64,000 nt of DNA from Schistosoma haematobium. Its lineage: Eukaryota > Platyhelminthes > Trematoda > Strigeidida > Schistosomatidae. The stretch is from assembly GCF_000699445.3 (NCBI RefSeq), contig NC_067198.1:32516536-32580535 (forward strand), written 5' to 3'. This document shows positions 10,895 through 22,143 of this stretch, one piece after another. The notes beneath the pieces were generated by a model, which ran no database searches, was not told where the DNA came from, and worked only from the letters and a program-made list of their open reading frames with translations. Within the stretch, counting starts at the first letter, position 1, and each line of letters starts with the position of its first letter. A program made the position numbers and the translations under genes.

Positions 10895-13027
10895 ATTTTC
10901 TTCTTAATTTTACCCAGTAACAGTGTCAAGTTTGGGTGATTTGAATCATAGCAACTATCTTACCACCGATTTCGACTATGGTTAATTTTGGTTAAGCTCT
11001 TTTATTAACTTAACAGATAGTGTTACCGTCATGATCACAAGATCACATGACAGACTCTAGTTAAATTATTGATTGCTTAAATATCACTCGATGATTCATC
11101 CTCCTCCTCACGTATGTATGTGTACACAGATCATATTATTAGCTATTACTTTGCCATGGTGCGCCCTTACACAATTTGACCATAAATTTGCCTATGTAAT
11201 TGTTCGTGTAAACGTATTCACCTCTCTGCTTCAAATCCGCTCGTTGTGCTCATAGTTTCGTGATCTACGCTATCCGTAAATTAACTGTAATTGCCGCCCC
11301 TCATTGCCTTCTGATTTTAATAATATAATAAGGGTTACGAGGGTGACTGATTAACGAAGCGAAATCACTAGAGATTAAAAACCGACCTATTCACGTTGGT
11401 CAAACATTATATTCACTTATACTCTTATGTAATTTAACCATTAATTTGTTAACATAATAGAAACTATAGTGTTTACATCTATTTATTTATAAATATACTT
11501 TAAAATCATTAAAATATCAATTATAAGTCGTACTATTCATATTGGGTATGTTCACGATGAAAGAGTAGATTAACTATCGCATCTTTTTAAAAAAAAACAA
11601 ACTGAATAAACACTTATTTCTTTACTTAGGTCATATTCTATTGTGTTGGTTCCCATCTTAGTAGTTAACTGGATTATGTGGATAGAATGAGTTCTTGTAT
11701 TGATGTCATTATTTAATTTTGTCCACTTATTGATTAGTGTTTGTTTGTATTTATTTTTATTGACAATGATTGAGTAAACTGAAAGATTTTCCCTAGAGTT
11801 TCTCTTAAGCAAAAAATACTTTCTTCACTTCTATCAAGGTTAGTGAACCTACTTTGAGTGAAAAGTAAATGTTATACATATTTATACTAAAAAGAATACA
11901 ATGTGATATGAATATAATCATGATATTTGAAACTATTTTGATAGATATACAAGGCAATAAAACGCCCTATTCTATAAGTGGAATAATACAGGGTTATTTG
12001 AAATTAATGTTTTAAAATAAGAAAGATTAGAAATTCAAAACATATCAACATAGTTGAGAGATTTTTATCATGATGAGTGTGGGTTTTCTTATATTAAGCA
12101 CAAGTTAAGAGAACAACAATTTAACTGGACCGTGACTACTGAAAGACGTGAAGTTTATCTGTGACATTTTCATGAGTGTGTACCACTAGGAAGTTTATGT
12201 GATGAAATAAGTGCCCAGTATTTCCTAATTTACATTAGTATCCTAAATAACGTTAATTCGTAACGATTGCTAACAGCAACTTAAACAAACATGTGAAACA
12301 ACACTGTGACAATTTTAATATTCTGTAGGTGGTTACATCATGATTTGACATCTGTTATACAATCAGTAAGAAAAGTAGAAAGCATTGGACAACTGGTTTT
12401 ATCCTAGCGTGAAACTTCTCAGTAGAAGGCATAAGATAAATTGTTGTGAATCGAACTCTACACATTTTGTTAAGCTTCCTGACTTTACTTAATTAGCAAT
12501 ATTGCGCGAAAATCTGGTGTTATTGATGGCTAACTACTCATATACGATATCATTGAGTCCTAATTGTCATGGTGTCCCATCGGAACTAAGATTTTTTACT
12601 ACAGTATCCAATGCTTGTCCAACTAAGACTAATCTACGGTAATAAACTATGGGATTTGGCGATCTCCACAAACCCTGCTTGCTAATTTTAATGTTTGCCG
12701 AGAAATGAAAATATCAACAATAGAAACTCATTCAAAGTGCTTAAAAGAGCATGATCAAAACAGTTAATTTTTTCTGTTTTTAGTAGGATTATTACTTGAA
12801 CAATAGTACACTACAAAATTTTCTGTTTGAAAATGGTGGTTTTCTTTATGTGATATGATGCTCTCTGTATAACATATTCTAAGTATTTATGTTTACTGTG
12901 AAACAGTAATTAAGTATCTCTTTCAAATAGTATGGATTGTAATGACTGTAGGATTAAGAGCAAGATTCTTATCAAACATTATCATCTGCTGAAAAATACA
13001 CCAAAAATTGAGATCAGGATGAAATAA
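10895..13027. other. AT-rich spacer, about 2.1 kb
   Basis: No supported exon. A weak family B-like end (GATCTCCACAAACCCTGC) occurs near 12660, too diverged to delimit. Confidence 0.4.
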
Positions 13028-13181
13028 CTTTTCAACATTCTTTAAATTATCAATTAATTCTAAACCTGTCTTTAATTAAATACGTACTTAAAATCCAAAT
13101 TATTTATAAAATTTGTCGTACGGATGTATTTTGAAAAGATTTTAAGAGAAAAAGCTCAAACTTACATTTAAGAAGATTAAT
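13028..13181. repeat. Duplicate of 6295-6446
   Basis: Nearly identical to the upstream segment; left end shares CTTTTCAACATTC with 6291 onward and then diverges. Confidence 0.85.
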
Positions 13182-13504
13182 TATTCACTTACTTACGCCT
13201 GTCAAATATCGTGGAGGAGCGTAGGTTGCTCACAAGCAATCTCCATCGAACTCCGTCCTGGACAGTCCTTTCCAGTTGCTTCCACTTCCTGTTCATCCTT
13301 TCCCTTTTCCCTTCAGGATTGCAAGTTTGAGCTTGCCTCGTGATGCAGTTTGATGATTTCCTCAATGTGTCCTATCCGCCTTCAGTGATTTTTTTCCTAA
13401 TTTCCTCTTCATTTGGAAGCTGGTTTGTTTTTTCCCACAGTAGGCTGCTGCTGATAGTATGCGATCAACGGGTATTCAATATCTTCCGCAAAAAATTGTT
13501 GTCT
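13182..13504 (-). mobile_element. RTE-type LINE 3' fragment, copy 2 of the duplicated pair
   Basis: Shares the unusual TGTCAAATATCGTGGAGGAG end with 6447-6848. It has an internal deletion of roughly 55 bases after the GTTCATCCTT block and is more strongly 5'-truncated. Confidence 0.8.
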
Positions 13505-13578
13505 AATGGTTGTCTAACTTCAATTAACTCATGATCTCAGCTATTGAAATTACTACAATCTCCACAAAACCCCTTCTG
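13505..13578 (+). mobile_element. Hammerhead SINE family B, 3' end only
   Basis: TCTAACTTCAATTAACTC through CTCCACAAAACCCCTTCTG, the last about 75 bases of the family, fused to the truncated 5' end of the preceding LINE copy. Confidence 0.75.
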
Positions 13579-14144
13579 TTATATAAAAATTTGTCAGCTT
13601 TTAAATAGTCGGACATCACATCCATGTTAGTATAAGTTATTAATTCACACAATCTCAACTAGGATCTCCTTGAAATGATCAAATATTATTCACTGAGAAA
13701 AATATTAGTATTTAATCAATTTCTAAACTGAACCAGATGAAATAAGTATTTTTCTCTTTTATTCTAGTCATTTAAAGACTAGAAAAATGTAATCACTTCC
13801 CTATTAAAATCATTATTTGCATAACTTCATGATTGAGATTAATTCTTCTTTGTTTCACATGGAAAAATCACATTAAAAAATACCTAGTAATTATTGAGTC
13901 AGTCCAAAAACAAACAAAAACTACTGCTTATAACATTCCTATTATTAATTCAATTAACAATAAAAACAATAACAGTATGTCCAGTTTATTCAAAAGAATG
14001 TTAGTCACGTACCATAACAATTGTTTAGCATAAAAGTATTACAAGTGAATAGAAATTCCGAAAAACAAAAGATTCAAATTAAAGCATTGACAAATGTGAA
14101 TTATAGATTAATAAAAATGTTACATAAAATGAGCATTTTTTTCT
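13579..14144. other. AT-rich spacer
   Basis: Open stretches here have no domain or splice support. Confidence 0.4.
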
Positions 14145-14484
14145 TATCAGTATAGGGTTGCGGAGATTACTAAGTTTTTGATTGAGATCATGAACCGAAT
14201 GATGTCAGGCCACCATTGAAAACCTGGAAGTAATGGATGGCCGTTTCCTCTTATTATGGGACTCGTTAGTAGTGCGCATCCATGATTACGCTCACGGGAT
14301 ACGAAACCACAGATTTCGGTCTTACGAGAGAACGTTTAACCTGTAGACTACTGAACCGGCACCTAACGGTGTTAATGTCTTACCTCAACCAATCCACAAA
14401 ATTGCTCGACCATCTTCGATTGTACTGAAGTAGATACCTGTCTCGAGCCGACAAGGATTGGCTCCACTGGTCACAACTTCTCAG
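14145..14484 (-). mobile_element. Hammerhead SINE family B, left arm of inverted pair
   Basis: Nearly full-length minus copy, with the 3' end at the left and tRNA-like region and upstream part (GACAAGGATTGGCTCCACTGG) to the right. The ribozyme core is mutated (CTAACGA and GAGGAAAC on the minus strand). Confidence 0.8.
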
Positions 14485-14652
14485 TAGATTAAGCGTTCGC
14501 GCGCGAGACTGAAGGCCCTGGTTTTGAATCCCGTGAGTGTAATCGTGGGTGCGCACTGCTGAAGAGTCCCACAATAGGACGAAACGGTCATCCAGTGCTT
14601 TCAGATTTTTAATGGCGGTCTAACATCAATCAGTTCATGATCTCAATCACTT
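14485..14652 (+). mobile_element. Hammerhead SINE family B, right arm of inverted pair
   Basis: 5'-truncated plus copy beginning inside the tRNA-like region, with a B-box relic (GTTTTGAATCC) and an intact ribozyme core. Confidence 0.8.
14553..14598 (+). ncRNA. Hammerhead ribozyme, family B, core intact
   Basis: Stem I GCACTG/CAGTGC perfect, core CTGAAGA, stem II GTCC/GGAC, GAAA, cleavage triplet ATC (14590-14592). The change in stem III weakens pairing but leaves NUH intact. Confidence 0.7.
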
Positions 14653-14952
14653 TGTTTTTGTTTGTTTAAATTCGAAATATTTTATCGATTTCAATGTCAT
14701 ATTTTTGTCTTATAATATATATGTATACTGAAACTCTGATCGTTGCTAACAAAATCCTAATTTAGTTATTTATATAATTGTAAAATAATTTAATTTATTT
14801 CCAATTAATAATTAAGAATAAACAAGTTGACTATCAGAAAAGTTCATGATATCTTGTTTGAATGATCAACATCTTGGTTAAGGTTGCTTAAGAGAAATTA
14901 ATTGATTGTCATTTATATGATTGTCGATTTGATTGAGTAGTTGTCAAAGCAC

Positions 14953-15480
14953 TGGATTATTTATTTATTTGAATACATAAATATTGGTGCAAAGTGGGAA
15001 TAAATACATAAGCACCACACAAGTTACTTGATTTGTGTATGGGCTGTGATACTGCCCAGGTGACCAGACCGAAACAAGTGGTTTTTTAGGGGGCTAAACC
15101 TAGAGCCTTCGACCTAAGGGTTTGATCCACAAGGCACTGGAGCAACGCTAACAGATGCAGTCCCGTGGTAGCCGGTGATCAACAATTGGTTCATACGCCA
15201 TTTGTCCCCTCAGGATACTGCAGCACATGTCCTTCATTTGTTTGGAATGAGGGTTTTCCGAATTCCCTAGGTAGACCCTCCGTGTCCATCAACTCGGTTG
15301 GAGTGGTGGACATTCGCTTTTCGTCCTCTCAATTTTATAAACTACAGTAATACCACGAGAAGACAGTGAGTAGGACTTCCCTGTTAATGGCTGTATACGC
15401 GTGGCCATGTGAGAGCATTTCGAGGTAGAGAGCTAACTCTCCTCACCCTCTGTTGTACCAGGGCATTTGGGAGCAGCGAG
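14953..15480 (-). mobile_element. Unclassified non-LTR element 3' end with (AAAT)n tail, copy 1
   Basis: About 525 bp matching 48355-48870, for example CCGTGTCCATCAACTCGGTT and GGATACTGCAGCACATGT. The left edge is (TTTA)n, i.e. an AAAT tail on the minus strand. No RT motif is in the retained part, so clade is not assignable. Confidence 0.65.
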
Positions 15481-16134
15481 AAATAGTCTCATTATTGGTG
15501 TAACAAAAAAGTAGTGTATGTTTTCCAGCTGTTTCGTTTTATATTCATTATTTTTAACATAGAGAATAAGGAACGAAGCGTGCATAACTATAGTAACTAG
15601 ACAAGTAATTAATTACTGCTGCGTATGTGTTTGCTTGTTTAACGAATCTAAAGCATTGCTAAATGAATAGAGGCTATTTTATTGAAATGGTGGAGACGAT
15701 TTGTAGCTCACGTACAGTCTTGTTCATGGTCATAGAGCTTTCATCGTTATTCTGAACGACATCAATAGAATAAACTTTAGATAGAAGTCGACAAAATGTT
15801 GTACGCATAGAATAAGTCTTATATGATATGAGAATTATAAAATTGTAGTTTTAAAATGTTAAGCGATTTTATTTCACAAATGATTATATAATATAATGCC
15901 GAGATTACTTATAAATAACTCGTTTCACTATGCTCTATCACTATGACAGATATTGTGTAAAATTGTTTTTTGATAACTTGGAATTAGAAAAAAATCTTCA
16001 TTTAGACTTAATTTACAACAGTAATTCGATTTTTAGAAATGATTTACCGGTGCATACCTATTTTCTTACATATTTAAGATACGACTAACCATATGAACGC
16101 TTAGTATCCTATAGTCTAATCTAAAAATACTTAC
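15481..16134. other. Spacer with one short repeat match
   Basis: 15687-15710 (ATGGTGGAGACGATTTGTAG...) resembles the start of the palindromic insert at 56743. Otherwise nothing recognised. Confidence 0.4.
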
Positions 16135-16660
16135 TGTTATATCCCAGTGAAGATTAAATAACAGGTAACTTTCGAGGACTACTAATGAACTAATATTCTA
16201 TAAATATTCTTATTGTATAATTATTCAGTAATTAGATTATGTGTATTTATATTCATCTTATTATAAGCTTCATTTTGACCTATAATTTATTATTATACGA
16301 TTTACTGTCCCTAAATTATGCTCAGTTTATTAACTATTGCCTCCCATGTTCACAGCCACTTTTTGGCTTTATTGGGTACAAATGTTATTCCCTATTTTAT
16401 GGTGCGTTGCGGTCTGTTTGGTTGATGTATAAACCCAGTATGTCTGAAATAAATGATTCGATTCGACTCACATATTGGAAGGTAGCATTTTTATTCTGGA
16501 CTCAAGTGGACGGGCTAAGCGGACATAGGACTAAATAAGGACGCTAGGCTACTCATACCGGTCGAAAGTCATTGGTTTGGTACAGTGCTAAGATTGCATG
16601 AGTCATATTTTGATTGGTGGATAAATCACGTGATAAAAAGTCGGACATAAAGTCATAAAA
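16135..16660 (+). mobile_element. Solo LTR, family LTR-A, with 5-bp TSD
   Basis: 526 bp starting TGTTATATCC and ending CATAAAA (expected CATAACA). It is flanked by CTTAC at 16130-16134 and 16661-16665. It matches 34132-34662 along its whole length, for example GGACATAGGACTAAATAAGG. TGTTAT...ATAACA inverted termini and a 5-bp duplication fit a gypsy-like LTR; no internal region is present, so it arose by LTR-LTR recombination. Confidence 0.85.
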
Positions 16661-16665
16661 CTTAC

Positions 16666-18153
16666 TTAAAATGTGACAAAACGTTCTTATCATTATCTTA
16701 TACTCACAATGGTATGAACAGAAGAAGAATTTAAAATTCCAGATTAAGATGTATAACTCTATCAGTTTTGCATTATAGATAAATTAGAGTTTTATCTGAC
16801 CTAATATTAACAATTATAAATCTTTAGAAAAGCCATACATTATCAGTGGTTATGTAATAGGTAACTGACAATCAGTATTTTGTAAAATTACAGAGTTAAC
16901 AACATATAATAAAACTACGAGTTATTTATAATATTGTACTAAAACTTCAGGAAGCCAAACCAGATTGAGTAATCCATAATTATTATTTGTTTACTAATGA
17001 CTAACGTCGAAAGGAAATTCCTGGTGTTCTAGAAAGAACTTGTGAACAGTAGAGTTCAGATGTGTTTGACATGAAGAAATCATTCATCGAAAATAACAGA
17101 AGATGAGTGCGCAATATTGTGGATTAGGTGGATTTAGAATTTTACACCATCGGATCTCTGTTCACTGGTCTAGTGGTTTAACATTCATGAGTCTAATCCC
17201 TAGGTGTATAATACTGAGGCATTTTATTTCAGAACGAAATAGTCATCCAATACTTCTAATTTTTAAGTAACTGCTTAACTTAGATATATCTGTTATCTCA
17301 ATAAAAAGATTTCGCCGTTATCATGGATCATTTTGTAAGATGAATTCGATGGAGTTTTTTTTTCAAAAGTAATGATTCTCCATTTTCTATAAAGATGTCT
17401 AACTATTGTGTACATTTTTTGAATAATAATTTGTAGTTTTATAACCTTTTATAAAACACTAGAACTATTCCACATGTTACAGATGTGTTCTTGCATGAAT
17501 CATTTTTATGATGAAGCCAAATTTTATGTATTCATAGTTTAACAAAAGTTTTTTTCTCTTGAACATAATGTAGATTTCGGAGAAACAAAAAAAATTCAAT
17601 TTCCCAAAACATTGTTATATACAGAGCCATCATGAGTTCATATTTAAATAGTTAGAGACTTGAATTATACAATTTTGATTGTCGTGAAATGGGATATTTT
17701 ATTTTGTTTCTAACATAACTTCATAGTTTCTTGTTGTATTTAACTCTTTAAAATAGGTCATTTAACTAACATAAAATGTTCTATAAGTAGTACAATTTGT
17801 TGAATACTTAAGAAATGTCTTATTACTTTATGAATTAACTAAAGTAAATTATGAATTTTTATAAACATCTGTTAATAATCTCATGAACAATTCAGTAGTT
17901 TATACACACTAGTAGTATTGATAATAATAATAATAATAATAATAATATTTAAACCATTAAGTTACATAAGTGACTTTGTCGTGTTGATAAACAATATTAC
18001 AAATGATTATTTTGATAGAAACTTAAAGAAACACATTCAACTGTGAAATGAAAACTAATGAAAACGAATAGTTCGTCTATTGTTCTTCATCGTAGAAAGT
18101 AATTAAAATTTATTGAAAAGCGAAATAATTTCGCTAGAATCCAAATATGCAGT

Positions 18154-18193
<40 letters not shown>

Positions 18194-18356
18194 AATACGT
18201 GCTTACTAGTGTAATTAGTTATTATACGTGAAAATTATAATTGAAATAATCTGAGTGATTGAAATTTGAATCATTCCAATGTTTTGTCCAACAAACATAT
18301 CTGGACTTCTTCAGGGTTATAATCAAAATCAAGATTATTAAGAAAAATATGTGAAT
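16666..18356. other. AT-rich spacer with a worn SINE and microsatellites
   Basis: 17155-17310 is a very diverged plus family B copy (GGTCTAGTGGTTTAAC, then GAACGAAATAGTCATCC). (ATA)n lies at 17930-17947 and (AT)n at 18157-18190. No exon seen. Confidence 0.5.
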
Positions 18357-19246
18357 TGACTAGTCAATTAAAGCTAGACCAACGTTGATAATCTTAGACC
18401 ATCAGACGGCCCTTCTGTACTAGTATGAGACTCCTTAGTAATGCGAACCCATGATCTCACACGCAGGATTCAAACACTGGACCTTCGGTCTCGTGAGCGA
18501 ACGCCCAATCACTAGACCACCAAACCGGCATTCAACGGTGTCAATGTGTAACATTAACCAATCCACAAAATTGCACCACCGTCCACCATTATCTTCTGTG
18601 AGTTACTGTCTCACAACCGATCTAGTTGAACTGTAGTGTCGGTTATTATGTTAAGCCCATATACCTTATTCTAGGTTTCGGACAGACCATTTCATTCATT
18701 CTACTAGAGTCACATTTTAACCTTGTAATTTATTCGCTTATCAATCTTGACTGTTTTTATATGAGCGCGTAGGTGGGTGTACATTTCTTATCCCATTACT
18801 CATCACATGTGTGTAACTTACTTTTGTGTAACTATAAATATTGATTAACGCTTGGTTGAATGGGAGATGGCTTACCTGCCATCTCCACTCTGTGTCCTTT
18901 CTCTTCTCTCTATTCCATTCGCTTTATACACGAAATATATGTATTCACAAGTCCATTCTCGTTATTCGACTTATTTAATTCCGTTATTGACTAACGCGAT
19001 TTGAATCGATGATTGTATTCGAGGATGAGCGATAACAAACATTCATACGATCTAATTGGAGTCAGATCCACGAGCCACTAAAGAACACCACTGGTCATGG
19101 CTTCTCACTAGAACTCTAGGAAACACCTCTTGGAGGCAGTCATCAGTGAGCGTATGATGATTATGATCAGAAAGGGGGTTTTCTGGAGATTATAGTAATC
19201 TAATAGTTGAATTTATGAGTCGATTAAAGCCAGACATTAAATTAGA
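18357..19246 (-). mobile_element. Hammerhead SINE family B, minus unit plus partial second unit, interrupted by repeat D
   Basis: The SINE runs 18357-18632, is interrupted, and resumes at about 19089 with CCACTGGTCATGGCTTCTCA. It reaches the unit boundary near 19172 (GATTATGATCAGAA) and continues into the 3' end of a second minus unit up to 19246. This is a head-to-tail partial dimer. Ribozyme diverged. Confidence 0.75.
18633..19088 (+). repeat. Dispersed repeat D, copy 2, nested in SINE
   Basis: Starts TGTCGGTTATTATG and matches the inverse of 568-1026. The uninterrupted family B consensus around GTTGAACTCC/ACTGGTCATGG shows that this block was inserted into an existing SINE. Confidence 0.7.
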
Positions 19247-19462
19247 CATTGACACCGTTGGATGCCGGCTCAGTGGTCTACAAGTTAAGTGTTCACGTGC
19301 GAGACCGAAAGATTTGGGTTAGAATCCTACGTGCGGGATCGTGAATGCGCATTATTGAAGAGCCTCACAATGCTTTCAGGTTTTCAATAGTGGTCTAGTT
19401 TAGATAGACTCATGAATTCAACTATTAAATTATTATAATCTCCTAAAAACCCTCTTTCTGAT
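19247..19462 (+). mobile_element. Hammerhead SINE family B, plus arm, ribozyme core deleted
   Basis: Begins TTAGACATTGACACCGTTGG, keeps the tRNA-like part, and ends CCCTCTTTCTGATA. About 25 bases spanning the end of stem II, GAAAC and the cleavage site are missing between AGCCTCACAA and TGCTTTCAGG. Confidence 0.8.
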
Positions 19463-19469
19463 AAAAAGA

Positions 19470-20949
19470 ATATGTATTATTATTATTTACTTATCTATTA
19501 TTATTATTATTATTATTATTTCAAATATAATTTTTACACATAATGTCTTCTTTATAATTGGCGCCCAACTTTTGTCCAACTATTACTTCTAATATTGACG
19601 TATATTCGTATAAATGTAATTAATTATATTTATCGATAAGAAAATAATGGTCACGTCAAAAACCGCTAGGAAACATTAATATGTAAATTCTTTTTTAAAT
19701 CATTATCCAAAATGAATTACATCTTGGTAGTTTTACAAAAATGTTCAACTCCCAAAACTTTATGTTTGTTACGTAAATAGCTTTCAATGAATAAAAAGTA
19801 GAATTTACGTTAACGACATAATTTTTACTGGATTTATTCTTTTCAAGAATAATTCTTTCAATGGAAACATACAATTACATTTCAATATCATAATAACTAA
19901 ATGTCAAACGGTTTGACTGTCATTCAACTTTTAAGTGTGTTGTAGCTCACCCCATTGACTTGGATATCGGTACACTTGATTACACTTATTCTTAAAAATG
20001 AAAACATAAGTAAAAGATAAACAACTGAATTATGAATAAGGTTTTGATATTCAAAGTAACTTACTATACAGTAAGGTGGATAAATACAACGTCTAGGAGC
20101 ATGGAGTTGAAAAGATTGGTCTTCATATCAAATCAATGTTCTACCACATGGTGCAGGTTTCTACAGTTACTTGGGAAGTATAAAGGTATAACTATCCTAG
20201 AAGCTTGGAAGTTCTCTCGTGTTACAAATGATTTTGTGGCTTTGAAGACCATTTTCAGAAAATAAGGAGGAAGCTTGTATTGATTAAAAGTATTTCTCCA
20301 TATAAATAATGAAACTTGTGAGATTTGGGAAGTTTTTGAGTTTCCCAAAACGGTAGAAATGTCACCACAAAATCGCATTTATTTAGAACTATTAAGTCAT
20401 ATTCCAGGGTTACTTCCATGATTGTAAACAATTAGGTAGAAAAATCTAAATGACCTACAGAACTTTTATTAATAATCCTGCAAGAAAATTGGTAAGATGG
20501 AATTTTAAGGCAACTGGGTAAGGAGGTCATTTGGAGAAATCGTGATCTGTAGCACTAGCTTATTTCATGGTCTTTTTTTAAAATTCATTTAATTAATTAA
20601 AAGGAGACCCAGTTGATGTTTACGATGAATAATAGATGTTAGAACAAACACTGATTGATCCGCTTATCATTTACAATTTTCAAAGCAACATATAAGTATT
20701 CACCATGTTTCAGATTGTCATATTAACTTTATGATCAGAAAATAGAACTCCTATCAATTGAAAACGTCTTGAACACTATGTACAAGTATTTCTATCAGTA
20801 CATTTATTTGATATAGAATAAGAATCATTCAGTTGTGAATATTGTACTGAATAAAACGCCATTTCTTTTTTATCTTAATTAAATCAGTCCTGTAATGCAA
20901 TGAAATTGTATAATATACGTTTTATTGGGTCATAAGTTATTGTCATTTT
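19470..20949. other. AT-rich spacer
   Basis: (ATT)n at 19495-19520. An overlapping pair of open frames on both strands at about 20032-20378 has no recognised domain and no splice sites; left uncalled. Confidence 0.4.
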
Positions 20950-21042
20950 CAGTCAGTTAGTCAGTCAGTAACAACGTAGAACTTCGTACGTACGTACGTC
21001 AGTTCGAGTTGCCACACCACATTAGCACAGAGATGTAGTTGT
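20950..21042 (-). mobile_element. Non-LTR element 3' end with ACTG tail
   Basis: Reverse-orientation, short copy of the element at 1659-1944: (CAGT)n then ACGTAGAACTTCGTACGTAC. Confidence 0.65.
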
Positions 21043-21855
21043 CTTATTGTCAAAGATGATTATTGTCATTTTACATTTTCTAAAGGTGATTCACCCTATA
21101 AAACCATGTTATCTACCTAACTAAACTTCTGAAGGTTGTAAAATGACTGATGAATTTGAATTACAGATGAAATGAACAACACTTACCAAACAAATGGTTC
21201 TAATTTGCATACAACTTTATTTATACCCTATACACCTATTTTACGTTTATACATATATGTATATAACAGAAAAACTATGGAATACTGCAATATCAACAAT
21301 TAAACAGAAAAATTTCATTTCATTCAAAATCCCTTTGACCTTATCTTAAGATTAAAAAAAAGAAACAGAATGTGTAAGGGCATTCAATGAACAAACACCT
21401 TCTTTCTAAAGAAAACACTTTAAATGTTTCTATTTCTCAAATTTGTTTGTTGTTCTTTATTTTTTTGTATAGAAAATCGTGCTTGTACTCGTTTGTGTGT
21501 GTGTGAGAGAGAGCGATAGTATGAGAGAAAGATGGAAGTTTAACATTCGGCTTCTTTTCTAACGTCAATCAGTCGGTGCTTCAATTGTTTTTTCTTTGCT
21601 TAAATTCATAGCATACTTTAAAAAACAATTCATTGTAGGTTATTGAGAGATATATTACATAGTTGAGCATATGGAATGTATATTTTCTCATGATAGGATT
21701 GATATTTGTATTTTGAAAATATATAAATATTTGTAATGAATATATAGACTGTTTAGTGAGATAACTGATATTCAGTGTCATCTACAGAACTCCAATAAAT
21801 AAAATAATCTTCATATAACATGTAAAACTACTTGTTTTCAATAATTCCTAATCAT
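21043..21855. other. AT-rich spacer
   Basis: A short (GT)n(GA)n tract at 21492-21511; no genes. Confidence 0.4.
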
Positions 21856-22143
21856 AAATGGATTTTTGTGGATATTATAGTAATTTAATAGTTGGGATCA
21901 TGAGTCAATTGAAGCTAGACAATCATGGAAAACCTGGAAGCATTATAGGACCGGCCCAGTGGTCTACAGGTTAAGTGTTCGTGCGAGAGATCGATAGGTC
22001 CTGGGTTCAAATCCTGGAGGGTGGGCCCGTGGATGCACACTACTGGGGAGTCCCACAATAGAACGAAACGGGTGTCCAGTGCTTCTAGGTTTTCTATGGT
22101 TGTCTAACTTCAATTGACTCGTGATCTCAACTACTAAATTACC
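21856..22143 (+). mobile_element. Hammerhead SINE family B, fold-back copy
   Basis: The left 90 bases (21856-21946) are the family 3' end in minus orientation. From 21947 a plus copy begins in the tRNA-like head (CCCAGTGGTCTACAGG, B-box GGTTCAAATCC) and runs to the 3' end. The plus ribozyme has CTGGGGA (A6 lost) and GAAC in stem II, so it is probably inactive. Confidence 0.8.

Noticed and set aside
10274..10929. Three long overlapping minus-strand open frames (166-192 codons)
   Set aside because: They cross the T-free tract; absence of T on plus means no A on minus, which removes stop codons. The Leu/Ala/Cys/Arg product is a composition artefact.
12500..12690. Possible ancient family B copy ending near 12675
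   Set aside because: Only the final CTCCACAAACCC block resembles the family.
17926..17947. CRISPR-like regular repeats
   Set aside because: Trinucleotide microsatellite without spacers; eukaryotic context.
20032..20378. Overlapping frames on opposite strands
   Set aside because: No recognisable domain or exon signals; could be an old pseudogene but not supportable.
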